A DNA stretch of 64,000 nt, from positions 1,922,001 to 1,986,000 of the forward strand of contig NZ_CP049199.1 in assembly GCF_011045195.1 (NCBI RefSeq), written 5' to 3'. Made by a program: the position numbers and the translations under genes. The notes beneath the pieces were generated by a model. That model ran no database searches. It saw only the letters and a program-made list of their open reading frames with translations, and was not told where the DNA came from. The number at the start of each line of letters is the position of its first letter. Position 1 is the stretch's first letter. Shown piece after piece: positions 1 through 8,500 of this stretch. The stretch is from Caulobacter soli. GTDB taxonomy: Bacteria > Pseudomonadota > Alphaproteobacteria > Caulobacterales > Caulobacteraceae.

Positions 1-145
1 AGAGAGTGGGGGGCGAAGGCAAACCGGACCCTGGCGCGCGGGCCAGAGGCGGCGGGAACGGCGCGCGATGCGGCGCCTGTGAAGCGAGGGGCCTGCTTTT
101 TCGGCAGATCGGCGGGCGCGGCGGCGCACGGATGATGGGTCGTCG
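1..145. other. Left-edge stretch with no recognised gene
   Basis: GC-rich sequence between the window edge and the first operator. I see no convincing reading frame, no tRNA and no conserved guanidine-I (ykkC) riboswitch segments. It probably holds the distal promoter region of the transporter operon and perhaps the end of a gene outside the window. Confidence 0.4.
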
Positions 146-173
146 GTATTACGATTGCGCCAACTCGTAATAT
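146..173. promoter_or_regulatory. NikR-type operator upstream of the transporter operon
   Basis: An inverted repeat GTATTAC-N14-GTAATAT lies 41 nt before the start codon of the binding-protein gene. Written with six-base half-sites it is GTATTA-N16-TAATAT. This matches the spacing of the known NikR operator (GTATGA-N16-TCATAC) but with different inner bases. A near-identical element with the same spacing lies at 11153-11180, before the gene of the NikR-like regulator. The shared design suggests both operons are controlled by that regulator. Binding itself is inferred. Confidence 0.75.
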
Positions 174-214
174 GCAGAACCTGGGTTTCAGCGAATTATC
201 GAGGGAGCCCGTTC

Positions 215-1327
215 ATGAGTGCCTTGTTCACCCGCAAGCGTTTTCTGGCGGCCATGGCCGCGTCCTGCCTGGTCCTGGCCTCGTGCGGACCCAAGCCCGC
301 CGACAAGCCCGCGACGGCCCCGGCCGCGCCCGCCGCTGCCAAGACCAGCTACAAGATCGGCTGGACCATCTATGCCGGCTGGATGCCGTGGGCTTACGCC
401 CAGCAGTCGGGCATCGTGAAGAAGTGGGCCGACAAGTACGGCGTGCAGATCGAGCTGGTGCAGATCAACGATTACGTCGAATCCCTGAACCAGTACTCGG
501 CCGGCAAGCTGGACGGCGTCACCGCCACCAACATGGACGCCCTGACCGTGCCCGCCGCTGCGGGCAAGGACACCACCGTCGTCATGATCGGCGACTATTC
601 CAACGGCAATGACGGGGTGATCCTAAAGAACGGGACGACCCTGGCCCAGATCAAGGACCGTCCGGTCAATCTGGTCGAGCTGTCGGTCTCGCACTATCTG
701 CTGGCCCGCGCCCTGGAGACGGCCGGCCTGAAGATGGCCGACGTCAAGACGGTCAACACCTCAGACGCCGACATCGTGGCCGCCTACAGCGCCGCCGACA
801 CCAAGGCCCTGGTGACCTGGAACCCGCAGCTGTCAGAAGTGAAGAAGATGCCCGGCGCGACCGAGGTGTTCGACAGCTCCAAGATCCCCGGCGAGATCCT
901 GGACGGCCTGATGGTCAGCACCGACGAGCTGAAGGCCAATCCCAACCTGGGCAAGGCCCTGGTCGGCATCTGGTACGAGGTCACGGCCCTGACCGTGGCC
1001 CAGACCCCCGAAGGCAAGGCCGCCCGCGAGGCGATGGCCAAGCTGTCGGGTTCGGACCTGGCCAGCTTCGAGAGTCAGCTGAAGACCACCTACCTCTACG
1101 CCGACCCCAAGGCGGCGCTCGCCGCGACGGTCAGTCCGGACCTGGTCACCGCCAACGACCGGGTGCGCAAGTTCAGCTTCAGCATGGGCCTGTTCGGCCA
1201 GGGCGCGAAGTCGGTGGACGACATCGGCATCAGCTTCCCCAATGGCAAGACGCTGGGCGATCCGGCCAATGTGAAGCTGCGCTTCGATCCGACCTATGTG
1301 CAGCAGGCGGTCGACGGCAAGCTGTAG
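215..1327 (+). CDS. ABC transporter substrate-binding lipoprotein of the urea carboxylase region
   Basis: 370-residue periplasmic binding protein of the NMT1/TauA/SsuA fold, of the type found beside urea/guanidine carboxylase genes. The N-terminus is basic and hydrophobic and ends in a lipobox (LVLASC), so a lipid-anchored protein is expected. After an Ala/Pro-rich linker the mature part begins near KTSYKIGWTIYAGWMPW. I chose the ATG at 215 because it has a GAGGGA ribosome site and gives a proper signal sequence; an in-frame start 60 nt upstream would bury the signal peptide and overlap the operator. It heads an operon with a permease and an ATPase. The substrate is probably urea, guanidine or a related small nitrogen compound, inferred from the regulon and not from binding residues. 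Confidence 0.85.
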   Translation: MSALFTRKRFLAAMAASCLVLASCGPKPADKPATAPAAPAAAKTSYKIGWTIYAGWMPWAYAQQSGIVKKWADKYGVQIELVQINDYVESLNQYSAGKLDGVTATNMDALTVPAAAGKDTTVVMIGDYSNGNDGVILKNGTTLAQIKDRPVNLVELSVSHYLLARALETAGLKMADVKTVNTSDADIVAAYSAADTKALVTWNPQLSEVKKMPGATEVFDSSKIPGEILDGLMVSTDELKANPNLGKALVGIWYEVTALTVAQTPEGKAAREAMAKLSGSDLASFESQLKTTYLYADPKAALAATVSPDLVTANDRVRKFSFSMGLFGQGAKSVDDIGISFPNGKTLGDPANVKLRFDPTYVQQAVDGKL

Positions 1328-1358
1328 GACTTATCGATCTGCAAGTGCCTTGCGTGGT

Positions 1359-1443
1359 CCTCGTCCTTCGACAAGCTCAGGATGAGGACCATTGCAGGCG
1401 CCGGCATTCGAAAACCTCATCCTGAGCTTGTCGAAGGACGAGG
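1359..1443. repeat. Large palindromic REP-like element between binding protein and permease genes
   Basis: A perfect 29-bp inverted repeat: left arm 1359-1387, right arm 1415-1443, separated by 27 nt. The arm core is CATCCTGAGCTTGTCGAAGG, a sequence I recognise as a very common dispersed palindrome in alphaproteobacteria (read as PELVEG when translated). Lying inside the transporter operon, it could fold in the mRNA and lower expression of permease and ATPase relative to the binding protein, or protect the upstream message. Confidence 0.9.
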
Positions 1444-1489
1444 TTTTCGGCTCCAGAATTTAGACGTCGAGAGGACCCAGACCCGCTTC

Positions 1490-2308
1490 ATGCGCCGCTT
1501 GTTGAACGTCAGACCCCGGGGCGGTCTCAATGTCCTGCTGGGCCTCGTGCCGCTGCTGGCGGTGGCGCTGGTCTATCTGATGGCCTCTCAGGCCCGCCAC
1601 GCCGAGAACCCGCGCGACAAGCTTCTGCCGACCCCGACCGCCATGGTCGAGGCGGTGCAGATGATGGCCAAGGTCGATCCCCTGACCGGCGACGCGCCGC
1701 TGGTGGTCGACACCGCGGCCAGCCTCAAGCGGATCGGTGTGGCCCTGGTGATCTCGACCGGCGTCTCGCTGGTCCTGGGCCTGAGCCTGGGCTTGCTGCC
1801 CCTGCTGAGGGCCAAGTTCGGGCCGCTGGTGGCGGCCGTCGCGGTGGTGCCGCCGATCGCGGTGCTGCCGATCCTGTTCATCGTCTTCGGCCTGGGCGAG
1901 ACCGCCAAGATCGCCCTGATCGTCATCGGCATCACGCCGGTCATGGTCCGCGACCTGGCCGCCCAGGTCGCCGCCATCCCCGAGGAGCAGTTGGTCAAGG
2001 CCCAGACCTTGGGCGCCAGCACCTGGCAGTTGGCCCTGCGCGTGGCGCTGCCGCAGGCCATGCCCCGGCTGATCGATAGCCTGCGCCTGTCGCTGTGCCC
2101 GGCCTGGGTCTATCTGATCTCGGCCGAGGCCATCGCCGCGGACGTTGGCCTGGGCTACCGGATCTTCCTGGTCCGCCGCTATCTCTCCATGGACATCATC
2201 CTGCCCTACGTCGTCTGGATCTCGATCCTGGCCGTGCTGATGGACTGGGCGCTGCGCACGATCAGCCGCCGCGCCTATCCTTGGGCCCATTCCGTGCGGG
2301 GGCGCTGA
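1490..2308 (+). CDS. ABC transporter permease (SsuC/TauC type)
   Basis: 272-residue inner-membrane permease of the BPD_transp_1 family. Several hydrophobic segments are visible, the first at LNVLLGLVPLLAVALVYLMA. The cytoplasmic coupling loop has the EAA-type motif around EEQLVKAQTLGASTWQLALR, then the conserved helix after LPQAMPRLIDSLRLSL. The ATG at 1490 follows a GAGAGGA site. An earlier in-frame ATG at 1382 would translate through the palindromic repeat (1359-1443) and is rejected. The stop is one base before the ATPase start. It should form the channel for the substrate delivered by the binding lipoprotein at 215. Confidence 0.88.
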   Translation: MRRLLNVRPRGGLNVLLGLVPLLAVALVYLMASQARHAENPRDKLLPTPTAMVEAVQMMAKVDPLTGDAPLVVDTAASLKRIGVALVISTGVSLVLGLSLGLLPLLRAKFGPLVAAVAVVPPIAVLPILFIVFGLGETAKIALIVIGITPVMVRDLAAQVAAIPEEQLVKAQTLGASTWQLALRVALPQAMPRLIDSLRLSLCPAWVYLISAEAIAADVGLGYRIFLVRRYLSMDIILPYVVWISILAVLMDWALRTISRRAYPWAHSVRGR

Positions 2309-2309
2309 G

Positions 2310-3071
2310 ATGGACCTGCTGACCTTCCGCAACGTCTGGGTGGAGTACGGCGACAAGGTCGTGCTCGAGAACGTCGACCTGTCGATCCAGCAGGGCAGCT
2401 TCGTCTCGATCGTCGGGCCGTCCGGCGCGGGCAAGAGCACCTTCCTGCGCCTGGTGCTGGGCCAGGAGGCGCCGAGCAAGGGCGCGATCGACCTGGACGG
2501 CAAGAAGCTGCGCGCCGAGCCGGGGCCCGACCGAGGCGTGGTGTTCCAGAAGTATTCGGTGTTCCCGCACCTCAGCGCCCGCGACAACGTGGTGTTCGGC
2601 CTGGACTGCGAAGGCTCGATGTTCCGCGCCCGGCTGTCGGGCGCGAAGCGCCGCGCGGCGGAAGCGCAGGCCGACGCCATGCTGGCCGCCGTCGGGCTAG
2701 GCGACAGCGGCGACGTCTATCCGGCCCAGATGTCGGGCGGCATGCAGCAGCGTCTGGCGATCGCCCAGGCCCTGATCAAGAAGCCGCGCATCCTGCTCTT
2801 GGACGAGCCGTTCGGCGCGTTGGATCCCGGCGTGCGCCTGGACATGCACGAGCTGATCACCGGTCTTTGGCGCGAGCATGGCCTGACCATCATGATGGTC
2901 ACCCACGACATCAAGGAAGCCTTCAAGCTGGGCACCCGCGTCCTGGCCTTCGACAAGCGCCGCCGCGATCCGCAGGCCCCGCATCGCTATGGCTCGACGG
3001 CGGTCTACGATTTCCCGCTGGACAAGCCGGGGGCGGTGGGACCGGAGGCGCTGGCGGGGTTGGGCAAGTAG
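2310..3071 (+). CDS. ABC transporter ATP-binding protein (SsuB/TauB type)
   Basis: 253-residue ATPase that powers the transporter encoded just upstream. Walker A is GPSGAGKST (about residue 36), the signature is MSGGMQQRLAIAQA (about 142), Walker B and D-loop are ILLLDEPFGALD (about 162), and the switch histidine is in MMVTHD. The C-terminal end, after DKRRRDPQAPHRYGS, is a short family tail. The ATG overlaps the permease tail region (TGAGATG), so the two are translationally coupled. It converges on the three small leftward genes, with only 8 nt between stops. Confidence 0.9.
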   Translation: MDLLTFRNVWVEYGDKVVLENVDLSIQQGSFVSIVGPSGAGKSTFLRLVLGQEAPSKGAIDLDGKKLRAEPGPDRGVVFQKYSVFPHLSARDNVVFGLDCEGSMFRARLSGAKRRAAEAQADAMLAAVGLGDSGDVYPAQMSGGMQQRLAIAQALIKKPRILLLDEPFGALDPGVRLDMHELITGLWREHGLTIMMVTHDIKEAFKLGTRVLAFDKRRRDPQAPHRYGSTAVYDFPLDKPGAVGPEALAGLGK

Positions 3072-3079
3072 GAGTCGCG

Positions 3080-3271
3080 CTACTCGTTGGCGGCCGTGTT
3101 CAACTCGGCTTCGCCGGCGGCCGTGATCGTCCAGCCCTGCTGGCTGCGGATGGCCAGGCCCTTTTCCGTGAGCGACCGGGCGTCGGCGATATTGATGTAG
3201 TCGACGTTCTCGCCCTTTTTCTTGCCCGCCAGGTTTTGCAGGGCCAGCCGTTCTTGCGCGGACAGCTGCAC
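3080..3271 (-). CDS. Small hypothetical protein, last gene of a three-gene unit
   Basis: 63 residues beginning MQLSAQERLALQNLAGKKKG. I do not recognise the family. The sequence is soluble and mixed helix/strand, with a central stretch (INIADARSLTEKGLAIRS) that resembles part of a winged-helix fold, so a small DNA- or protein-binding role is possible but unproven. The start is GTG, one base after the TGA of the preceding gene, implying translational coupling. The reading frame keeps normal codon use. Confidence 0.55.
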   Translation of the reverse strand: MQLSAQERLALQNLAGKKKGENVDYINIADARSLTEKGLAIRSQQGWTITAAGEAELNTAANE

Positions 3272-3272
3272 G

Positions 3273-3461
3273 TCACTGACCGCCGGACAGCGGGTCGGGC
3301 GTCGCCGCGGCCCGGCGTGCGTGGGTTCTGTCGAGTTGTTCGGCCAGGCGCGTGACCTGGCTGTTCAGGTCGATGACGTCGCGATCGAGCTGGGCGCAGC
3401 GTTGCTTCAGATAGGTGTTTTCGCGGCGCAGCCGTTCCAGCTCGTCAGTCTCGGCGGTCAT
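3273..3461 (-). CDS. Small coiled-coil protein
   Basis: 62 residues. The first 45 form a clear heptad-rich coiled coil (DELERLRRENTYLKQRCAQL, continuing to LAEQLD), followed by a short disordered Ala/Pro/Gly tail. One cysteine lies inside the helix. No known function is apparent. A role in oligomerisation, perhaps with the small membrane protein encoded immediately before it, is a guess based on the ATGA overlap of the two genes. Confidence 0.6.
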   Translation of the reverse strand: MTAETDELERLRRENTYLKQRCAQLDRDVIDLNSQVTRLAEQLDRTHARRAAATPDPLSGGQ

Positions 3462-3649
3462 GAGCGCGGGGTTCCGCGTTGTGGGTCAGATTCGAGGGGC
3501 AGGAGGATCGGAACGAGACGCGCGCCGGCGGGCGTCCAGCGGCGCGTGGGGTGTCGCGCGCTGAGCGCCGAAGCCATCAGCGCGCCCAGCGGCAGCAGGG
3601 TCGACGCGACGATCACGCAGGCGATCGAAAGCTCGAAGAGCCAGGTCAT
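3458..3649 (-). CDS. Small membrane protein
   Basis: 63 residues if started at the ATG at 3649 (MTWLFELSIACVIVASTLL), which places a single hydrophobic helix right at the N-terminus, followed by a basic tail rich in Arg and Pro. An in-frame ATG at 3733 would add 28 basic residues. Neither start has a strong ribosome site, so the N-terminus is uncertain. The stop overlaps the start of the coiled-coil gene by 4 bp. Function unknown. Confidence 0.5.
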   Translation of the reverse strand: MTWLFELSIACVIVASTLLPLGALMASALSARHPTRRWTPAGARLVPILLPLESDPQRGTPRS

Positions 3650-3787
3650 GGACGGAACGATCTCAAGCGTCGCCAAGCAGGAGCGGTTCGACCGCCGACG
3701 ACGGTTCGCTCTCCACGGCGGCTCTGTGGCCATCCCTATGTAGGAACGAAGGCCGCGCTTTGTCAGGGGCGCGGCCCTGGCATTCGT

Positions 3788-5575
3788 CTACCCGGCCAGC
3801 GAGGCGATATAGGCGCGCCAGCCGCCCAGCGCGGTGATATCGGTCGCGCCGTTCAGGGCGCGTGGTTCGGCGACGAAACCCTTGACCGAGGTTCCGTCCT
3901 CCAGGGTCACCGTGCCGATGGCCAGAGGAGCGGGGACCTCGGCGGTGAAGCTGCCGAAGGCCTCGAAGTCCAGCTCGTAGACCTCGACCAGGATCGAGCT
4001 TCCGCCGTCTCCCACGTGGATCAGGGCGGGCTTGGGCGGGGTGGTCTCGGCCATGGCGTAGAGCTTGTAGGCCGGGGCGGTCCTGGTCGCGCTGACAAGC
4101 CGGGCCTCGCGCGAGGTCAGCTGCCAGTGCAGCGGCATGCCGGCCAGGTGAGCGCCCACCACGGCCAGTTTCACGCCCGGCTTGCGCGGGGTCAGGTCGA
4201 GGGGCGGCGTGTCGGCCATGGGGAAGGTCTCCAGGTAGCGCTCGGCCAGGGCCAGCAGCGCGCGGTCGGCGAAGGCCGGTCCGATCAGGGTGACGCCGAA
4301 GCCGGTGCCGTTTTCACGGAAGCCGGCGGGAACGGCCACGGCGCTCATGTCGAGCAGGTTCACGAAGTTGGTGTAGAGGCCGAAGTTGGCGTTGAGCGCG
4401 ATCGGCTCGGCCAGCATTTCCTTCAGGCGATAGATGGTCGGGGCCGTGGGCAGCAGCATCACGTCCACCGCGTCCCAGATCGCCTCGGCGGACCGCTTGT
4501 AGGCTTCAAGGGCGTAGAGGCCCTTGAAGGTCTCGACGGCGGTGACGGCGAGGCCCCCCTGGACGATGTTGCGCACCGTGGGGTGGATGACGCCAGGCGT
4601 GTCGCGCAGCAGATGCTCGACGGCGGCCGTGCGTTCGGCCACCCAGGGGCCGCTGTAGAGCAGCTTGGCGCAGTCCAGCAGCGGGGCGATGTCGATCTCG
4701 ACGGGCGCTCCGCCGGCGGTGGTCAGGCGGTCGATGGCGGCGGCGTAGAGGGCGGCCGATTGCTCGTCGCCCATGAACAGGCGCTGGTCGGGCTTGGGGA
4801 CGCCGAAGGTGAAGGCGCTTTCAGGGGCGGCGGGCGGCGAGGCCGGCGCGCGACGCGAATAGTCGTCTTCAGCGTCGAACGCCGTCAGCACCTCGTCGAC
4901 CCGCGCCGCGCCGGCCAGGTCGGCGGCGAACACGCTGATGCAGTCCAGCGACCGGCAGGCGGGGACCAGGCCGCGCGTGCTCCATCGTCCCTTGGACGGC
5001 TTCAGGCCGATCAGGTGGTTGAACGCGGCGGGCACCCGGCCCGAACCGGCGGTGTCGGTGCCCAGCGAGAACGCCACCAGCCCCGCCGCGACGGCCACGG
5101 CCGATCCGGAACTGGAGCCGCCGCTGACATAGGCGTGGTCGAACACGCACAGGGGCGCGCCATAAGGACTGCGGACTCCGACCAGACCGGTGGCGAACTG
5201 GTCGAGGTTGGTCTTGCCGATCAGCACCGCCCCAGCCTCGACTAGCCGCTCGACCACGGTGGCCGAGCGCTCCGGCGTGTAGGCGAAGGCGGGGCAGGCG
5301 GCGCTGGTGGGCCAGCCGGCGATGTCGATATTGTCCTTCACCGCGAACGGCGCGCCGGCCAGGGGCAGGGTCTCACCGGCCGCGATCCGGGCGTCAACGG
5401 CGCGAGCCTGAGCCAGCACGGCCTCGGCGGGCAGGCGCAGAATCCACGCCTGGGGCTGGATCAGGTCATAGGCGGCGACCGCGTCGAGCGCCGCCTGGGC
5501 GACCTCGACGGCGCTGGCGCCGCCGTTCACGGCCTCGGCGATGGTCGTGACCGAAAGGCGTTCAAAGTCGCTCAT
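3788..5575 (-). CDS. atzF: Allophanate hydrolase
   Basis: 595-residue amidase-signature enzyme with the extra C-terminal domain typical of full-length AtzF. It splits allophanate into two ammonia and two CO2 in the cytoplasm. The Ser-cisSer-Lys triad is visible: Lys80 (PFAVKDNIDIAG), Ser154 in SGGSSSGSAVAVAAG and nucleophile Ser178 in GTDTAGSGR, with the same residue spacing as the characterised enzyme. The C-terminal domain begins near residue 450 (KLAVVGAHLAGMPLHWQL). Its ATG overlaps the carboxylase stop by 4 bp, so it is the last gene of the leftward operon and consumes the allophanate made upstream in the pathway. Confidence 0.95.
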   Translation of the reverse strand: MSDFERLSVTTIAEAVNGGASAVEVAQAALDAVAAYDLIQPQAWILRLPAEAVLAQARAVDARIAAGETLPLAGAPFAVKDNIDIAGWPTSAACPAFAYTPERSATVVERLVEAGAVLIGKTNLDQFATGLVGVRSPYGAPLCVFDHAYVSGGSSSGSAVAVAAGLVAFSLGTDTAGSGRVPAAFNHLIGLKPSKGRWSTRGLVPACRSLDCISVFAADLAGAARVDEVLTAFDAEDDYSRRAPASPPAAPESAFTFGVPKPDQRLFMGDEQSAALYAAAIDRLTTAGGAPVEIDIAPLLDCAKLLYSGPWVAERTAAVEHLLRDTPGVIHPTVRNIVQGGLAVTAVETFKGLYALEAYKRSAEAIWDAVDVMLLPTAPTIYRLKEMLAEPIALNANFGLYTNFVNLLDMSAVAVPAGFRENGTGFGVTLIGPAFADRALLALAERYLETFPMADTPPLDLTPRKPGVKLAVVGAHLAGMPLHWQLTSREARLVSATRTAPAYKLYAMAETTPPKPALIHVGDGGSSILVEVYELDFEAFGSFTAEVPAPLAIGTVTLEDGTSVKGFVAEPRALNGATDITALGGWRAYIASLAG

Positions 5576-8500
5576 GCGGCGGCCTCCAGATCAGGCGCGA
5601 TGGCCACGATCGGCGCGCCGGCGGCGATGGCCTGGGCCGGCTGGGCGTAGACGGCCGTGACAATCCCGGCCGTCGGGCTGTTGACGTCGCACTCGGCCTT
5701 CATGGCCTCGATCACGGCGATCACCGCGCCGGCCTCGACCCGCTGGCCGGGCTCGACCAGCACCTTCCAGACATTGCCGCCCAGCGGGGCTTCGACCAGA
5801 TCGCTGCCGTCGGGAACGGTGATGGCCACCGCGTCGCCGTCGTCGTCGGTCACGCTGGACAGGGCCTCGACCCGGGCGAACTCGCCCTTGGCCTCCCAGT
5901 CGGCCCGCTCGGTGTCGAAGGCGGCCTGGCGCGTGGCCTGGAAAGCCTCAATGCTTTCAGCGTTGTCGGCCAGCATCTTGCGGTAGTCGGAGAGGCGGAA
6001 GGTCTCGTCCTCGATGCGGATCTGACGGCGGCCCAGCGGGAAGTCGCGCCGCCACTCGACCAACTCCTCGGCGCTGACCGGGAAGAAGCGGATCTGGTCG
6101 AAGAACCGCAGCAGCCAGGGCTTGCCGTCGACGAAGGCGTCGGTCTGGCGCCAGGTGTTCCACACCTGGATGGTGCGCCCGAACAGCTGATAGCCGCCCG
6201 GACCCTCCATGCCGTAGATGCACATATAGGCGCCGCCGATGCCGACCACGTTGGGCGGGGTCCAGGTGCGGGCGGGATTGTACTTGGTGGTCACCAGGCG
6301 GTGACGCGGATCGACCGGGGTGGCGACCGGCGCGCCCAGATAGACGTCGCCCAGGCCCATCACCAGATAGCGGGCGTCGAAGACGATCTTCTGCACCTCA
6401 TCGATGCTGGCCAAGCCGTTGACCCGGCGGATGAATTCGATGTTGTCCGGGCACCAGGGCGCGTCGTCGCGCACGGCCTGCATGTACTTGTCGATGGTCT
6501 GGTAGATCGCGGGATCCTTCCAGCTCAGCGGCAGGTGGACCACCCGCGACGGAATCTCGAAGTCGTCCAGTCCGCCCAGCCGTTCCTCGGCCGTGGTCAG
6601 GGCGGCCAGCAGGTCGGCCTGGGTCAGGCGGCGGCTGTCATAGTGCACCTGCAGCGAGCGAATGCCGGGGGTCAGGTCGATGACGCCCGGCAGGGCCAGG
6701 CCCTGCAGGTCCAAGTATAGGGCGTGGATGCGCAGCCGCAGCTCCAGGTCCAGCACGATGGGGCCGTATTCGACGAGCAGGTGCTGGTCGCCCTGACGGC
6801 GATAGGTGACGTGCGGGCGGTGGCCGTCGGCGGGGAGTTCGGCCAGGACCGGGCCGTCGAGCGCTTCGGTCGTCGGCGCGGCGGCGCGCGGGGCGGATGG
6901 GGCGCGCAGCGTCGCGAGCAGGGCTTCCTGCTCGCCGAGGGCCAGGGCGGCCGCCGCGTCGTCGACGACCTCGAACCGCACCGTGTCGCCCGGCGCCAGC
7001 TGTCCGGCCTTCCACAGGTCGGCCTGGATGATCACGAACGGACACACGAACCCGCCCAGCGAAGGTCCGTCCGGTCCCAGGATGATCGGCATGTCGCCGG
7101 TGAAGTCGACGGCCCCGATGGCGTAGGCGTTGTCGTGGATGTTGGAGGGGTGCAGCCCGGCCTCGCCGCCGTCGCGCCGCGCCCATTCTGGCTTGGGCCC
7201 GACCAGCCGCACCCCGGTGCGGTTGGAGTTGTAGTGCGCCTTCCAGTCTGTGCCGCTGATCATCGCCACATCGGCCGGGGTGAAGAAATCAGGGGCGCCG
7301 TGCGGGCCGGGCAGGACGCGGATGGTCCAGGTTTTGGTGGTGGCGGGGCGGAGATCGAGGGGCAGCGGCGGGGACACGCGTATGCGTGTGTCCCCATGCG
7401 TGGCCAGTCTCAGCACGTCGCCGGCCGTCAGGTTACGTCCGGCATGGCCGCCGAAGCCGCCCAGGGTGAAGGTCGAGCGGCTGCCCAGATAGACCGGCAC
7501 GTCCAGCCCGCCCTGGAACAGCAGATAGCCGCGAAGGCCCGCGCCGATGACGCGGCCGATCTTCAGCGTCTGGCCGGCGCCGACCGCGATCGGGGCGTAG
7601 GCCTCGACCGGGACGCCGTCGAGCTTGGCGTCGAAGGCCGCGCCGGTCAGGCAGACGACGGCGGGGCGGTTGAACTTGAGGGTCGGGCCGAGGGCGGTGA
7701 TCTCCAGCCCCGCCGCGTCCTCGTCATTGCCCAGCAGGCGGTTGCCCAGCCGGAAGGCGAAGGCGTCCATCGGGCCGGACGGGGGCACGCCGACGTCCCA
7801 ATAGCCCTGGCGGCCGGGCCAGTCCTGCACCGTGGTCGCTGGGCCGCCGCTGAGCACCTGGATGGTGTCGGGGTTCCAAGCGACGCCCTCCAGCGCCCGG
7901 GTCGAGACCTCGCCGGTGACGAAGGCCTCGGAGCGGACGACGGTGCGTAGCCAGTCGAGATTGGTCTCGATCCCAGCCAGGCGCGTATCGTCCAGCGCTG
8001 ACTGCAAGGCCGCGACGGCGGCGGGGCGGTCTTCAGCCGTGACGATCAGCTTGGCCAGCAGCGGGTCGTAGAAGGCGCTGACCTCGGTCCCGTCCACTAC
8101 CCAGCCATCGGCGCGGACGCCGGCAGGGAACGAAACCTGGGTGAGCACGCCGGAGCTGGGGCGGTAGTCCTGGGCCGGGTCCTCGGCATAGAGCCGCACC
8201 TGGATCGACGCGCCTTTCGGCTCGGGCGGCGCCACGTCGAGGAAGGCGAAGTCGCCGGCCGCGCCGCGCACCATCCATTCCACCAGGTCCACGCCCGTCA
8301 CCTGCTCGGTGACGCCGTGCTCGACCTGCAGACGGGTGTTGACCTCCAGGAAGAAGAAGTCGTCGCGCTCGGCGTCGTAGAGGAACTCCACCGTGCCGGC
8401 CGAGCGGTACTCAGCCGCCGAGGCCAGGCGGACGGCGGCGTCCAGCAGGGCCGCGCGGGTGGCGGCGGGCAGGCCGGGGGCGGGGGTTTCCTCGACGACC

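Noticed and set aside
155..214. Longer N-terminus for the first binding protein
   Set aside because: It would overlap the operator at 146-173 and hide the lipoprotein signal; the ATG at 215 has a ribosome site.
1..214. Guanidine riboswitch upstream of the transporter operon
   Set aside because: I looked for conserved ykkC-type segments and saw none by eye; only the inverted-repeat operator stands out. A covariance search would be decisive.
1382..1489. Longer N-terminus for the permease
   Set aside because: It would translate through the palindromic repeat, giving the PELVEG artefact well known from such repeats.
3479..5245. Long 588-codon rightward frame opposite allophanate hydrolase
   Set aside because: It is a shadow of the leftward amidase gene; composition is Gly/Arg/Gln-rich with no domain, and the opposite strand carries full catalytic motifs.
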